A stretch of 64,000 nucleotides of DNA from an uncultured Mycoplasmatota bacterium (GTDB taxonomy: Bacteria; Bacillota_I; Bacilli_A; RF39; UBA660), in NCBI GenBank assembly GCA_900543825.1, contig UQSR01000002.1, positions 78,300-142,299 of the forward strand. Reading direction: 5' to 3'. Both the position numbers and the translations under genes were made by a program. Positions 9,037 through 16,937 of the stretch are shown piece after piece. Each line of letters starts with the position of its first letter. Position 1 is the first letter of the stretch. The notes under the pieces were generated by a model. That model made no database searches, was not told where the DNA came from, and was given only the letters and a program-made list of their open reading frames with translations.

Positions 9037-9149
9037 AAAGAAAAGAGACTATCAAGTAGTCTCTCCCCAACTCAAGCGGTGTACTTAACATACACTTAAT
9101 TTAATAAAATCGACATTGAGCTATCGACCTGACGAGATTTCTCTCCGGT
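9037..9149 (-). ncRNA. Small structured RNA next to DUF3800 (candidate DUF3800 RNA motif)
   Basis: On the minus strand a promoter is followed by about 110 bases that fold well and end in a strong terminator (AGAGACT, loop ACTTGAT, AGTCTCT, then TTTTCTTTTT). Short helices are GAGA/TCTC at the 5' end, TCGA/TCGA, and GTGTA/TACAC. The loop of the second helix carries GCTCAA, which can pair with TTGAG further on and form a pseudoknot. No open reading frame fits. I identify it as the kind of RNA repeatedly found beside DUF3800 genes (Rfam has several DUF3800 motifs), but I cannot tell which class. Confidence 0.65.
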
Positions 9150-9155
9150 AATACA

Positions 9156-9184
9156 ATGATACTATAACTATCATAAAAAGTCAA
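9156..9184 (-). promoter_or_regulatory. Promoter of the small RNA
   Basis: Read on the minus strand: TTGACT (9184-9179), 17 bases, TATCAT (9161-9156). It predicts a start near 9149. The spacer and -10 form a hairpin-like inverted repeat (ATGATA/TATCAT). Confidence 0.65.
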
Positions 9185-9288
9185 GTATATTGCACTATTA
9201 TTATACTCAAAATAACAAAAAAAAATACCAATAATAAACTACTTTAAGTATATATTTTATGCTTATATATAATAAGTATTAATTATAC

Positions 9289-9345
9289 TTATTTGGAGAC
9301 CAACTAGGCTCCAAATAACACTAGCAAGACAAATGGCTTGCAGTG
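9289..9345 (-). repeat. Tandem intergenic hairpins, locus B (opposite orientation)
   Basis: Copy 1 (9289-9318) has a 10-bp stem TTATTTGGAG/CTCCAAATAA. Copy 2 (9319-9345) has a stem CACTAGCAAG/CTTGCAGTG with one bulged base. Read on the minus strand the loops are CCTAGTTGGT and CCATTTGT, so this locus has the family CC...GT loop in reverse orientation; CCATTTGT is identical to the loop of the second hairpin at locus E. The rest of 9346-9477 is the leader of the ABC-F remnant: an imperfect 12-bp stem (TGCATCTATATA with TATATGGATGCA) between about 9405 and 9440 and a T-run before the ribosome binding site. Confidence 0.7.
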
Positions 9346-9477
9346 CTAAAACAATTGCCAAAAGTAAAAAAAATGAGATGTGGGTGTGAGTTTTTGTCGT
9401 GCCTGCATCTATATATATAAATAGAAGCTATATGGATGCAATATATTCATATAACTTTTTTTGATGGGAGGAATATT

Positions 9478-9831
9478 ATGATAGATATAAATATAAGTAA
9501 AGTATGTAAGTCATTTGGTTTTGACTTAGTATTAAATAATATAGATATAACAGTACAAAAAGGAAAAAAAGTAAGATTAAAAACATTCTGTTTAATCCAA
9601 AATTCATATAACTTCTTAATCCTAGATGAACCCACTAATCACATTGATATTGATACAAGAGAAATGCTTGAAGAGTCACTAAAGGAGTTTACTGGTACTA
9701 TATTATTTGTATCTCATGATAGATATTTCGTAAATAAAATAGCCACTAGTATAATAGAAATAAAAAATAAGAACATAACTAAATATATTGGCAATTATGA
9801 TGATTATCGTGAGAAAATAAACAAAATATGA
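9478..9831 (+). pseudogene. ABC-F ribosome-protection ATPase, internally deleted remnant
   Basis: The first 35 codons encode the start of a first ABC domain (MIDINISKVCKSFGFD...VLNNIDITVQKG). This jumps straight to the end of the second ABC domain (FLILDEPTNHIDIDTREML, then VSHDRYF and GNYDDYREKI). ABC-F proteins are normally about 500 residues with two ATP-binding cassettes; here both Walker A motifs, both signatures, the linker and the first Walker B are gone, leaving 118 residues. GGGAGG precedes the ATG. ABC-F genes that rescue ribosomes from antibiotics are often controlled by leader attenuation, and a structured leader is present here, so this is probably the wreck of such a gene. Confidence 0.75.
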
Positions 9832-9852
9832 TATAATTAAATAGGAGGAAAT

Positions 9853-10602
9853 ATGAATAACATACCAAAATTAAAATTTAAATATTTAACTCTTGAAGAA
9901 ACATCTGAGATACTATCATGGACACTTAAAGATACTGATAACATATTATCAGTAAAAGAAGGAACATTATTCCTATATCCAGAATTAAAAAGACTTACTA
10001 AAGAAGATAATATCAAAGACATAATTCAAAATAGATATAATAACTTTATAAAAGAAAATAATAACTTGAGAGAAGAATATACCACTATCTGGAATGAATA
10101 CAATGATAAATATATGTTAGAAATAAGTAATTACTTTAATATAAAGTGGCCAAAAGAATACAAAGAAATATCAGTAGGAATAGGACTAATACCAGTATGT
10201 CCTAGATACATTAAAGAAAAAGCCTTTGATATTCATAAGAAAAATAAAGAAGATTTAATAGATACCTGTATGCATGAATTATGTCATTTCCTTTTCTTTG
10301 AGAAATGTAAAGAAATATATCCAAATTGGAAGTATGAGGATTTTAATAGCCCAAGCTTGTTATGGTACTTAAGTGAAATAATCATAGACCCAATACTAAA
10401 TAGTGACGGCATACAAAAAATATATAAACATAAGTTTAAATGCTATGATATCTTTTATAATGTAGAAATAGATAATATAAATTTATTAGACAAAATAACA
10501 AGCATATATAAAAATAATAATATAGAGACCGCTATTAAAGAAAGTTATAACTATCTAAAAGAATACGAAAAAGAATTCATAAACAAATGTAATAATAAAT
10601 AA
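9853..10602 (+). CDS. Putative zinc metallopeptidase-like protein (HELCH motif), 249 aa
   Basis: I do not recognise a named family. HELCH at residues 141-145 fits HExxH, and a downstream LSEIIIDPIL (about 178-187) offers a glutamate ligand as in gluzincins such as thermolysin-like or SprT-like enzymes. There is no signal peptide or membrane segment, so a cytoplasmic role is likely. It starts after AGGAGG (9843-9848) and is spaced like a second gene behind the ABC-F remnant. It is not close in sequence to the HEISH protein at 4614-5678, although both are orphan HExxH proteins of this region. Confidence 0.65.
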   Translation: MNNIPKLKFKYLTLEETSEILSWTLKDTDNILSVKEGTLFLYPELKRLTKEDNIKDIIQNRYNNFIKENNNLREEYTTIWNEYNDKYMLEISNYFNIKWPKEYKEISVGIGLIPVCPRYIKEKAFDIHKKNKEDLIDTCMHELCHFLFFEKCKEIYPNWKYEDFNSPSLLWYLSEIIIDPILNSDGIQKIYKHKFKCYDIFYNVEIDNINLLDKITSIYKNNNIETAIKESYNYLKEYEKEFINKCNNK

Positions 10603-10603
10603 C

Positions 10604-10612
10604 TTATCCACA
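10604..10612 (+). promoter_or_regulatory. Single DnaA-box match
   Basis: TTATCCACA is an exact consensus DnaA box just after the stop codon. It stands alone, without a cluster, AT-rich unwinding region or dnaA gene, so it is not evidence for an origin; chance is possible. Confidence 0.3.
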
Positions 10613-10614
10613 GA

Positions 10615-10648
10615 AACTGTTGACAGGCAAAAGTGTCAATAGTTTTTT
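10615..10648 (+). terminator. Terminator of the HELCH gene
   Basis: AACTGTTGACA pairs with TGTCAATAGTT (one G-T pair) around GGCAAAAG and is followed by a T-run. Confidence 0.8.
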
Positions 10649-10650
10649 AT

Positions 10651-10679
10651 TTGACATAATTTGCATCTTTCTATATAAT
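10651..10679 (+). promoter_or_regulatory. Promoter of the metallophosphoesterase gene
   Basis: TTGACA (10651-10656), 17 bases, TATAAT (10674-10679): a perfect sigma-A consensus promoter 26 bases before the start codon. Confidence 0.85.
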
Positions 10680-10705
10680 ATAAGCATCTAGAAAGGAAAA
10701 ACACC

Positions 10706-11509
10706 ATGGAATTAAACATTGACTACGTATCCGATTTACACTTAACTCACTACATAAGTAAAAATAAAAGCATAACAAAAATAGATAAATTAGTCCAAGA
10801 TAAAATAAGTATGCAAGTAAAAGGAGATATTCTTGTAGTAGCGGGAGATATAGATGAAGATATAAATAGAGTGAGTGAACTATTATATTCATGTTCAAAA
10901 TATTATAAAAAAGTAATATTTGTTCTAGGTAATCATGAATACTATATACCAGTAATAAAATATATCTATACTGATCCTATGGCAAAAGAATATAACTATA
11001 ATAGTATGAATAAAGTATATAGATTAAATGAAATATTTAAAGATAATAAAGATATAATCATACTAGATAAAACAAATAATACTAAAGGACTATATACCTA
11101 TAATACCTTCTTATTAGCGGGAGATACCCTTTGGTATAAACCAGTAACATTAGTAGATAAACTATATAACTATCCTATGCAGAATGATTCAAGATTTATC
11201 TTATCAGAATTATCTAAGAAAGATAAAATACAAAAACTACATAACGATAGCATATCTTGGTATAATAACTTACCAAATAATATAGATTTAATAATAACCC
11301 ATGTACCACCATTTAGAAATAAAAGTAATAGTAGGGGTAATAACTCTTGTTACTATACAGAAGTAAAAGAATATAAATCACCAGTATGGATATATGGTCA
11401 TGATCATAAAGAAGAAGATATAATAATAAATAATACAAGATTAGTATCTAATCCATGGGGTTATGATACTAAAGAATTTAAAATAAAAACATTAACATTA
11501 ACTAAATAA
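10706..11509 (+). CDS. Calcineurin-like metallophosphoesterase
   Basis: The 267 residues contain the family's metal-binding series in order: DLH near residue 9, GDID near 48, GNHE near 75, THVPP near 197 and GHDH near 231. Proteins of this fold hydrolyse phosphodiester or phosphomonoester bonds with two metal ions; the substrate cannot be read from sequence. No signal peptide is present, so it is probably cytoplasmic. It has a consensus promoter, an AGAAAGGA ribosome binding site and its own terminator, so it is transcribed alone and probably strongly. Confidence 0.9.
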   Translation: MELNIDYVSDLHLTHYISKNKSITKIDKLVQDKISMQVKGDILVVAGDIDEDINRVSELLYSCSKYYKKVIFVLGNHEYYIPVIKYIYTDPMAKEYNYNSMNKVYRLNEIFKDNKDIIILDKTNNTKGLYTYNTFLLAGDTLWYKPVTLVDKLYNYPMQNDSRFILSELSKKDKIQKLHNDSISWYNNLPNNIDLIITHVPPFRNKSNSRGNNSCYYTEVKEYKSPVWIYGHDHKEEDIIINNTRLVSNPWGYDTKEFKIKTLTLTK

Positions 11510-11511
11510 TA

Positions 11512-11537
11512 AACTAAGATATCAAGTCTTAGTTTTA
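11512..11537 (+). terminator. Metallophosphoesterase terminator
   Basis: AACTAAGA and TCTTAGTT pair around TATCAAG, ending in a short T-run directly after the stop codon. Confidence 0.75.
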
Positions 11538-11566
11538 ATATACCTATATATTATCTCTATTATGTC

Positions 11567-11634
11567 CACTATAAGCCTTACTATGTAAGTCTTATTAGTG
11601 TTTAATTAAGCTAAGTAAACTTATCTTAATTAAA
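11567..11634 (+). repeat. Tandem intergenic hairpins, locus C
   Basis: Copy 1 (11567-11600) has stem CACTATAAG/CTTATTAGTG with one bulge; its loop CCTTACTATGTAAGT can itself pair internally. Copy 2 (11601-11634) follows with no gap and has a perfect 10-bp stem TTTAATTAAG/CTTAATTAAA around a 14-base loop (CTAAGT...CTTAT). They lie in the 276-base gap between the metallophosphoesterase and the small acidic gene, in which I see nothing else except A+T-rich sequence. Confidence 0.65.
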
Positions 11635-11785
11635 TGTATCCAAGATACCTATTATATATAAGCAGTAGATATATACTAATATTATTTTAGTATAAAGAAG
11701 TAATTATATAAATAAGAGTAGAAAAATAATCGTATAGTCATATATAACAAAAAACTATGATATAATAATTTCAGGTGGTGAGATT

Positions 11786-11968
11786 ATGTGTTTAATATGG
11801 AACTTAATAAAAGCATTTGCAGATACAGAAGATGATAATAAAAAAGATAATAATGATTTAGAAGATTGGCAAAAAGAATTAGTAAAAGAAAAGAAGTATG
11901 ATACATTTAACTTTGAAGAAGAAGAACTAGAAGATGATGACTATTATTCAGAGGATGCTGATGAATAA
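11786..11968 (+). CDS. Small acidic hypothetical protein, 60 aa
   Basis: It begins after a good ribosome binding site (AGGTGGTGAG). A short hydrophobic start (MCLIWNLIKAF) is followed by a very acidic tail, with some 26 Asp or Glu in the last 45 residues. I do not recognise it. The charge pattern could be that of a nucleic-acid mimic or of a small membrane-associated peptide, but nothing supports either. The spacing and the strong ribosome binding site are the main reasons to accept it as a gene. Confidence 0.5.
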   Translation: MCLIWNLIKAFADTEDDNKKDNNDLEDWQKELVKEKKYDTFNFEEEELEDDDYYSEDADE

Positions 11969-11986
11969 GAAATTTGTCAAAATATA

Positions 11987-12015
11987 TTGATTAAATATAA
12001 AAAGTTTGATACAAT
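11987..12015 (+). promoter_or_regulatory. Promoter of the leader RNA at 12.0 kb
   Basis: TTGATT (11987-11992), 17 bases, TACAAT (12010-12015). It predicts transcription from about 12021, just ahead of a strong hairpin terminator. Confidence 0.65.
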
Positions 12016-12036
12016 ATAGGCAGTTAAAGGAAGAAA

Positions 12037-12086
12037 GACGCTAGTACAGGTCTATTTAATAGATTTTTTGTGCTGGTGTTTTTTTT
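12037..12086 (+). terminator. Leader terminator (attenuator candidate) before the repeat protein
   Basis: A 10-bp stem, with some G-U pairs (CGCTAGTACA at 12039-12048 with TGTGCTGGTG at 12069-12078), encloses a second small stem (TCTAT/ATAGA) and is followed by eight T. It lies between the promoter and the ribosome binding site of the gene at 12105. Transcription from the promoter would therefore end after about 65 bases unless the hairpin is overridden. It is either an attenuator or the end of a small RNA. Confidence 0.65.
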
Positions 12087-12104
12087 GTAGTAGGGTGATA
12101 TTTA

Positions 12105-12659
12105 ATGAAGAAAAAAACAAAATTGATTTTAGTATGTATTATACTATTGATGCCATTAAAGGTTGGTGCAACAAGAGGATGTTGTTCACATCATGGTGGT
12201 GTTAGTGGTTGTAGTAGTTCTGGAAGATTGGTTTGTAATGATGGTACTTTAAGTCCCAGTTGTACATGTACACCAACAGTTACTTATACTTATGGGTGCA
12301 CAGATAAAAATGCAAGTAATTATAATTCTAGTGCTAATAGAGATGATGGAAGTTGTATCTATTATACATATGGATGTACAGATAAAACAGCAAAGAACTA
12401 TAATTCATCAGCAAATAAAGATGATGGAACCTGTGAATATTATGTACTAGGATGTAAAAATCCATCAGCAGACAACTATGATCCAAAGGCAGAGATTGAC
12501 GATGGAAGTTGCGTATTGCTAGCTGATAAAACTATTGATGATAACGATGATGATGTTGCTAGTGAAGACAAAACATACAACAGTGGTTTGTTGAATGCTA
12601 TACTAGGTATAGGAACAATATCGGGAGGAGTATACCTATATAAAAGAAAACATAAATAA
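12105..12659 (+). CDS. Secreted, membrane-anchored protein with three GCTD repeats
   Basis: The 184-residue protein has a signal peptide (about 1-22), then a cysteine-rich module beginning RGCCSHHGGVSGC and ending CNDG...CTC, as seen in YHYH-type bacterial exported proteins. Three tandem repeats of about 24 residues follow, of the form GCTDKNASNYNSSANRDDGSC. The protein ends in an acidic linker, a membrane segment (LLNAILGIGTISGGVYLY) and KRKHK, the layout of a cell-wall-anchored protein but without an LPXTG motif. It is probably displayed on the cell surface. It lies downstream of a leader terminator. Function is unknown; the cysteines suggest disulphides or metal binding. Confidence 0.75.
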   Translation: MKKKTKLILVCIILLMPLKVGATRGCCSHHGGVSGCSSSGRLVCNDGTLSPSCTCTPTVTYTYGCTDKNASNYNSSANRDDGSCIYYTYGCTDKTAKNYNSSANKDDGTCEYYVLGCKNPSADNYDPKAEIDDGSCVLLADKTIDDNDDDVASEDKTYNSGLLNAILGIGTISGGVYLYKRKHK

Positions 12660-12780
12660 AATTTTAAACATATTAAATTAAAAAAATATATAAAAAGGAT
12701 AATTAATTATTAAAAATGTGATATAATCTGAATAGATTGTATTATTCTATGAATAATATTTTTTTATTGGAGGTGTAATT

Positions 12781-15700
12781 ATGTATTATATTAATGATAA
12801 AGTTAAAAATAAATTTAATAATGATGATTATTTTGATGGAAAGGAATATGTAGAAAAAATAAAAGATGCAGTAAAGACGGATGATATAAAATCAATCGGG
12901 GTTTATGGGAAGTGGGGTATAGGAAAAACATCGATAATAAAAAATACCATTTCTGAACTGATAGAAGATGGCGAATATAAAGAAAATCAAATTGTTGAGT
13001 ACAATGCTTGGAAATATAATGAATATGATTTTATGAGAGATTTTTTAATTGTATGTTCTAACAAAATTGAAGGTAAAAATATTGCTAAAGAACGTGAAGA
13101 AAGTTATTATAGTGATAGTTCTGAGGATAGACAATTATATGTTATGTTATGGAAAAAATTTTTTACCTTTTTAAAGAAAAGTTGGAAAGTATTATTATTT
13201 ATATTAATTGCCTATATTTTTTCCGTTATAACAATACTTCATGTAAATAAAATTCACCCTACATGGTATGACTGTGCAGATTTGCTGACTCCATTAACAT
13301 TAACTATAATTAGTTTTATTCTACCATTATTTTTAGTTTCTGAAATAACTCACAAATCTGTAAGCAAAAAGTTTTCACCAGAGCAGTTTGCAAGAGATTT
13401 TGAGGAAATTGTAAAAAATAAGAAAATTTTAATTTTTATTGATGACATTGATAGATGTAATTATCAGGAAATAAAGTCTACCTTTGATACATTAAAAACA
13501 TTTATCTTAGATGAAAATTACAATGTTAAATTTATTATTCCTGTTGATCCTAATATTATTTTTAATTCATTGGATGATCAAACTTATGATTACTTTTCTA
13601 AAATAATTGATTATTCTATAGAAATAAAGAATTATACTAAAGTTAAATTTGTCCCTTTAAAAGAAGAAATTATAAGTAATGTTAAAGAAGAGTATAAAAA
13701 TATAGTTAATGATGGCTTGTATTTGGCATCTAAATTTTATATTGATACCCCAAGAAAAATGAAAAAATTTGCTAATGAATTCGTAAATGAAATTTATAAT
13801 TACTCTTCGGAAGAAATTTATGATAAAGGATATATGTTTGCAAAATTAATTATATTAAAAAATGAATTTCCTAATTATTATCATAATTTAATTAGAGATT
13901 ATAACACAATTTTAGAAGTTACTAAAAATGAAATAGTGAAGTATCAATCAATTGACTATACAGATTATACAAAAAATATAAAAGGAATAGTTTTTAGTGC
14001 TAGGCTATTAGACTTTTTATCAAAAACAGATAATGTTGATTTATATAATTTTTCAATGTATGAAAATAAGATATCTTATGCTGAATATAAAATAAAGGCA
14101 ATTTGTGAAAACCCTATCCCTAAAAATAAATTTGATAATAATATAAAAATTGATTTAAAGAAAAATTACAATTATTTGGCTTATGAATTTACGGAAAATA
14201 TTATTAAACCATTATTAAATAATAAGTTTTTGTATGGCGATTCGATGAGGAGGATATGCTTTTTAATTGTTGAGTTCAAAAAACAATTAAACAATAATTT
14301 ATTTGATATATATTTTGAGCAGATTATTGATAACTATGAATTGTTAAAAGATGATAGAAATCTTTTTGCAAAAGAACAAATCAATGGACAAGAAGTAAAT
14401 TATTTAAATGTGAAATATATAACAGAATGTTTAATTGATTATATAGAATACTTGAATGAACAAAAAGCAAACTTATTAGATGACAAATTTATAAATAAAT
14501 CTTTAGAGTTAATAAATAAAAATTTGGATACTGATTATAAATATATTGAAAATGATTTGCTTGAATTAGTTAAAAAATTTAATACATCCAGAAATATAAA
14601 TAATTCTTACTTTATTGAGGTAATTAGAAAATTTTTGGCAAGTGATTTTAAAAAGTATCACAAAGAACTTAGCTGGTATTTTGAATTTAGCCCCAAAACT
14701 GGCGATATTTGTTATGTAAAAGATATGATAAAATTATTAAAAAATAATGAAGAATTAGAAGAAGAAATGATTTTAAAATATTTAAATAATAGATATGAAA
14801 CAATAAATACTGAAATATATTTTAACGAATTATCAAGCAATATCAATGAAATATTATCTGAACCATTAAAATATAAGATTATTGTAGAACCATTAATTAT
14901 TAACTTAAAAGGTAAAGATGTATCATTTGAGAAATTTGAAGGATTTTTAAATAATACTAAACTCATCTCCTCAAATGAACTTATAAATAAATTAATATTA
15001 AAGGTAATTGAAGAAATGAAAACAAGTTCAGATTTTGATAGAGAAAAATATAATAATATTTTGACGAATATAGGTATTGAATATAAAAATTCCACTCCGA
15101 TAAAACATGAACTAAGGGATTTGATTCAAAAATGTGATATTGATGAACAAAAACTTATATTTGGATATAGTGAAGAAAACAATTCTTTTAGTAATTTCAA
15201 CTTATTAAAAGAATATGGCGATGTTTTTGAACAAAAAGATGATGAATTATTTGAAATTATTAGTAACTCTTATTGTAATGAAGAAGGATATGTAATAAAA
15301 TCTGATTTAGAAAGGCACGGCTTCAATCTTAAAGATCATAAACAAAAAATAAAGTATTTACTCGATAGAAATTTAAATCAGACAATTTATTTAGCTGATT
15401 TATTTACCAAAGAAGAAATTAGAAGTATTAATTTAAATGACATAGAAATAGAAGAATTAGACTTCGAAAATATTGAAAATAAAGAATTATTATCTAAAAT
15501 TATTAATCAAATAAAAGTGATTTTAGATGAATGTATAAAAACAATAAAAGCAAATAAAGATGATAAAGAAAAGATAAAAGAACAAGTTAATAGATTTTTA
15601 ACGCATGCAGATATATTATATTGTAAAATGAAATATAATGATCAAACATTATGGACTAAATTAAAAATAATAGATAAATATCTTGCCTTAAATAAGTTAA

Positions 15701-15831
15701 TTGAAAGTTATTATATTCCGAAATTGAAAGAATATAGTAACTTAATAGGTTTGTTTTCTAATGGCAAGTATAAGGATAATTATTTAAAAGACAATATATG
15801 TGCTGATAAAATCATAGCTGGTATAAAATAA
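12781..15831 (+). CDS. KAP-family P-loop NTPase
   Basis: The 1016-residue protein carries Walker A GKWGIGKT (43-50) and Walker B ILIFIDDIDR (about 217-226), with two membrane segments inserted between them (about 138-158 and 174-193). That insertion is the hallmark of the KAP family. The long C-terminal part is helical and unassigned. Bacterial KAP NTPases are often in mobile or defence loci and are thought to organise effectors at the inner membrane; a defence role here is inference from the neighbouring restriction system. An extended -10 (TGATATAAT, -10 at 12722-12727) and GGAGGTG precede the start, and a terminator follows, so it is its own unit. Confidence 0.85.
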   Translation: MYYINDKVKNKFNNDDYFDGKEYVEKIKDAVKTDDIKSIGVYGKWGIGKTSIIKNTISELIEDGEYKENQIVEYNAWKYNEYDFMRDFLIVCSNKIEGKNIAKEREESYYSDSSEDRQLYVMLWKKFFTFLKKSWKVLLFILIAYIFSVITILHVNKIHPTWYDCADLLTPLTLTIISFILPLFLVSEITHKSVSKKFSPEQFARDFEEIVKNKKILIFIDDIDRCNYQEIKSTFDTLKTFILDENYNVKFIIPVDPNIIFNSLDDQTYDYFSKIIDYSIEIKNYTKVKFVPLKEEIISNVKEEYKNIVNDGLYLASKFYIDTPRKMKKFANEFVNEIYNYSSEEIYDKGYMFAKLIILKNEFPNYYHNLIRDYNTILEVTKNEIVKYQSIDYTDYTKNIKGIVFSARLLDFLSKTDNVDLYNFSMYENKISYAEYKIKAICENPIPKNKFDNNIKIDLKKNYNYLAYEFTENIIKPLLNNKFLYGDSMRRICFLIVEFKKQLNNNLFDIYFEQIIDNYELLKDDRNLFAKEQINGQEVNYLNVKYITECLIDYIEYLNEQKANLLDDKFINKSLELINKNLDTDYKYIENDLLELVKKFNTSRNINNSYFIEVIRKFLASDFKKYHKELSWYFEFSPKTGDICYVKDMIKLLKNNEELEEEMILKYLNNRYETINTEIYFNELSSNINEILSEPLKYKIIVEPLIINLKGKDVSFEKFEGFLNNTKLISSNELINKLILKVIEEMKTSSDFDREKYNNILTNIGIEYKNSTPIKHELRDLIQKCDIDEQKLIFGYSEENNSFSNFNLLKEYGDVFEQKDDELFEIISNSYCNEEGYVIKSDLERHGFNLKDHKQKIKYLLDRNLNQTIYLADLFTKEEIRSINLNDIEIEELDFENIENKELLSKIINQIKVILDECIKTIKANKDDKEKIKEQVNRFLTHADILYCKMKYNDQTLWTKLKIIDKYLALNKLIESYYIPKLKEYSNLIGLFSNGKYKDNYLKDNICADKIIAGIK

Positions 15832-15857
15832 AAAAATATTAAATATGGAATAAAAAC

Positions 15858-15885
15858 AACCCAATTTTTTTAGAAATTGGGTTTT
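15858..15885 (+). terminator. KAP gene terminator
   Basis: AACCCAATTT and AAATTGGGTT pair around a T-rich loop and are followed by T residues. Confidence 0.85.
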
Positions 15886-15989
15886 AAATTAACATAAAAT
15901 ATAAATTTATTCATTTAATGAAAGTTAAATATCTAAAAGCACTGTTTATATGTTATAATTAAATAAGAGATGAAGTATGGGTGATTTAA

Positions 15990-16883
15990 ATGATAATAAA
16001 AGATAATAAAGAATTAAAACAAAAAGATTTTAAAAATGAAAAAGAATTACAAAAATACTTTGAGGAGAATTTGCAAAAGATTCTTGGATATAAATTTGTA
16101 GAGACAGAATTTGCTGTGGGTAATTTTAGACTAGATACCTTAGCATATGATGAGGAGAGTAAATCGTTTAGAATCATAGAATATAAGAAAGTTAAAAATC
16201 ATAGTTTAGTAGATCAAGGATATACGTATTTAAAATTGTTATTAGAGAGAAAAGCGGATTTTGTGCTAAAGTATAATGAAAAAAATGATTCTAATTTAAA
16301 ATTATCAGACGTAGATTGGAGTCAGTCAAGAATTATATTTGCATCACCAATTTATACAAGTTATCAGCTTAATGCTACTGATTTTAAAAACATTCCTGTA
16401 GATTTAATTAAAGTTACAAGATATGAAGAAAATATAGTGGATATAGAATTTATAAAGAAGACAAGCAATGTAAAAGTAGAAGATATACAAATAGAATCAG
16501 AACAAAAAGAAATTAATAAAGAAATTAAAGTATATACAGAAGATGATCATTTAAACAAAGTATCTGAAAAAACCAGAAGACTTTATAATATATTAAAAAA
16601 TAGAATATTAGAATTAGATGATATTGATATAGATGTAAAGAAAGTATATATTGCTTTTAAAGGAAGAAAAAACATAGTTGATGTAGAGTTTACTCAGAAT
16701 AAATTGAGACTAGATATTAATATGAAAAAAGGAACATTAAATGATCCACTAGGTATAACACGGGATATAACAAATGTTGGCCATTGGGGCAATGGTGATT
16801 ATAGAGTAGAAATATCTGATGAAGATGATATAGATAACGCTATGCCATTAATAAAACAGTCTTTAAGAGTAAATAAAAAATAA
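15990..16883 (+). CDS. DUF5655 protein with PD-(D/E)XK-like N-terminus
   Basis: The N-terminal half (about 15-135) has a restriction-endonuclease-like pattern: a conserved Glu, then FRLDTLAYD and a strand ending IIEYKK (D-x(n)-E-x-K). The C-terminal third (about 190-297) is a DUF5655-type domain with GHWGNGDYRV and DEDDIDNAMPLIKQS, a domain that accompanies many nucleases and predicted transport proteins. The 297-residue length is normal for this fusion. An extended -10 (TGTTATAAT, -10 at 15954-15959) lies 30 bases upstream. Located between a KAP NTPase and a type I R-M locus, it is probably a nuclease of the same defence island; the target is unknown. Confidence 0.75.
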   Translation: MIIKDNKELKQKDFKNEKELQKYFEENLQKILGYKFVETEFAVGNFRLDTLAYDEESKSFRIIEYKKVKNHSLVDQGYTYLKLLLERKADFVLKYNEKNDSNLKLSDVDWSQSRIIFASPIYTSYQLNATDFKNIPVDLIKVTRYEENIVDIEFIKKTSNVKVEDIQIESEQKEINKEIKVYTEDDHLNKVSEKTRRLYNILKNRILELDDIDIDVKKVYIAFKGRKNIVDVEFTQNKLRLDINMKKGTLNDPLGITRDITNVGHWGNGDYRVEISDEDDIDNAMPLIKQSLRVNKK

Positions 16884-16937
16884 ACTTCTTTTGTATATAA
16901 AAAGTATTAGCTAAAGTTTAATTGATAGGGGGATAGA

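Noticed and set aside
9120..9150. Hammerhead ribozyme, from CTGACGAG on the plus strand
   Set aside because: The required GAAA after the second stem is missing, and a promoter and terminator place the RNA on the other strand.
10604..10612. Replication origin, from an exact DnaA box
   Set aside because: It is a single box with no cluster, no dnaA or dnaN gene and no strand-bias switch that I can see around it.
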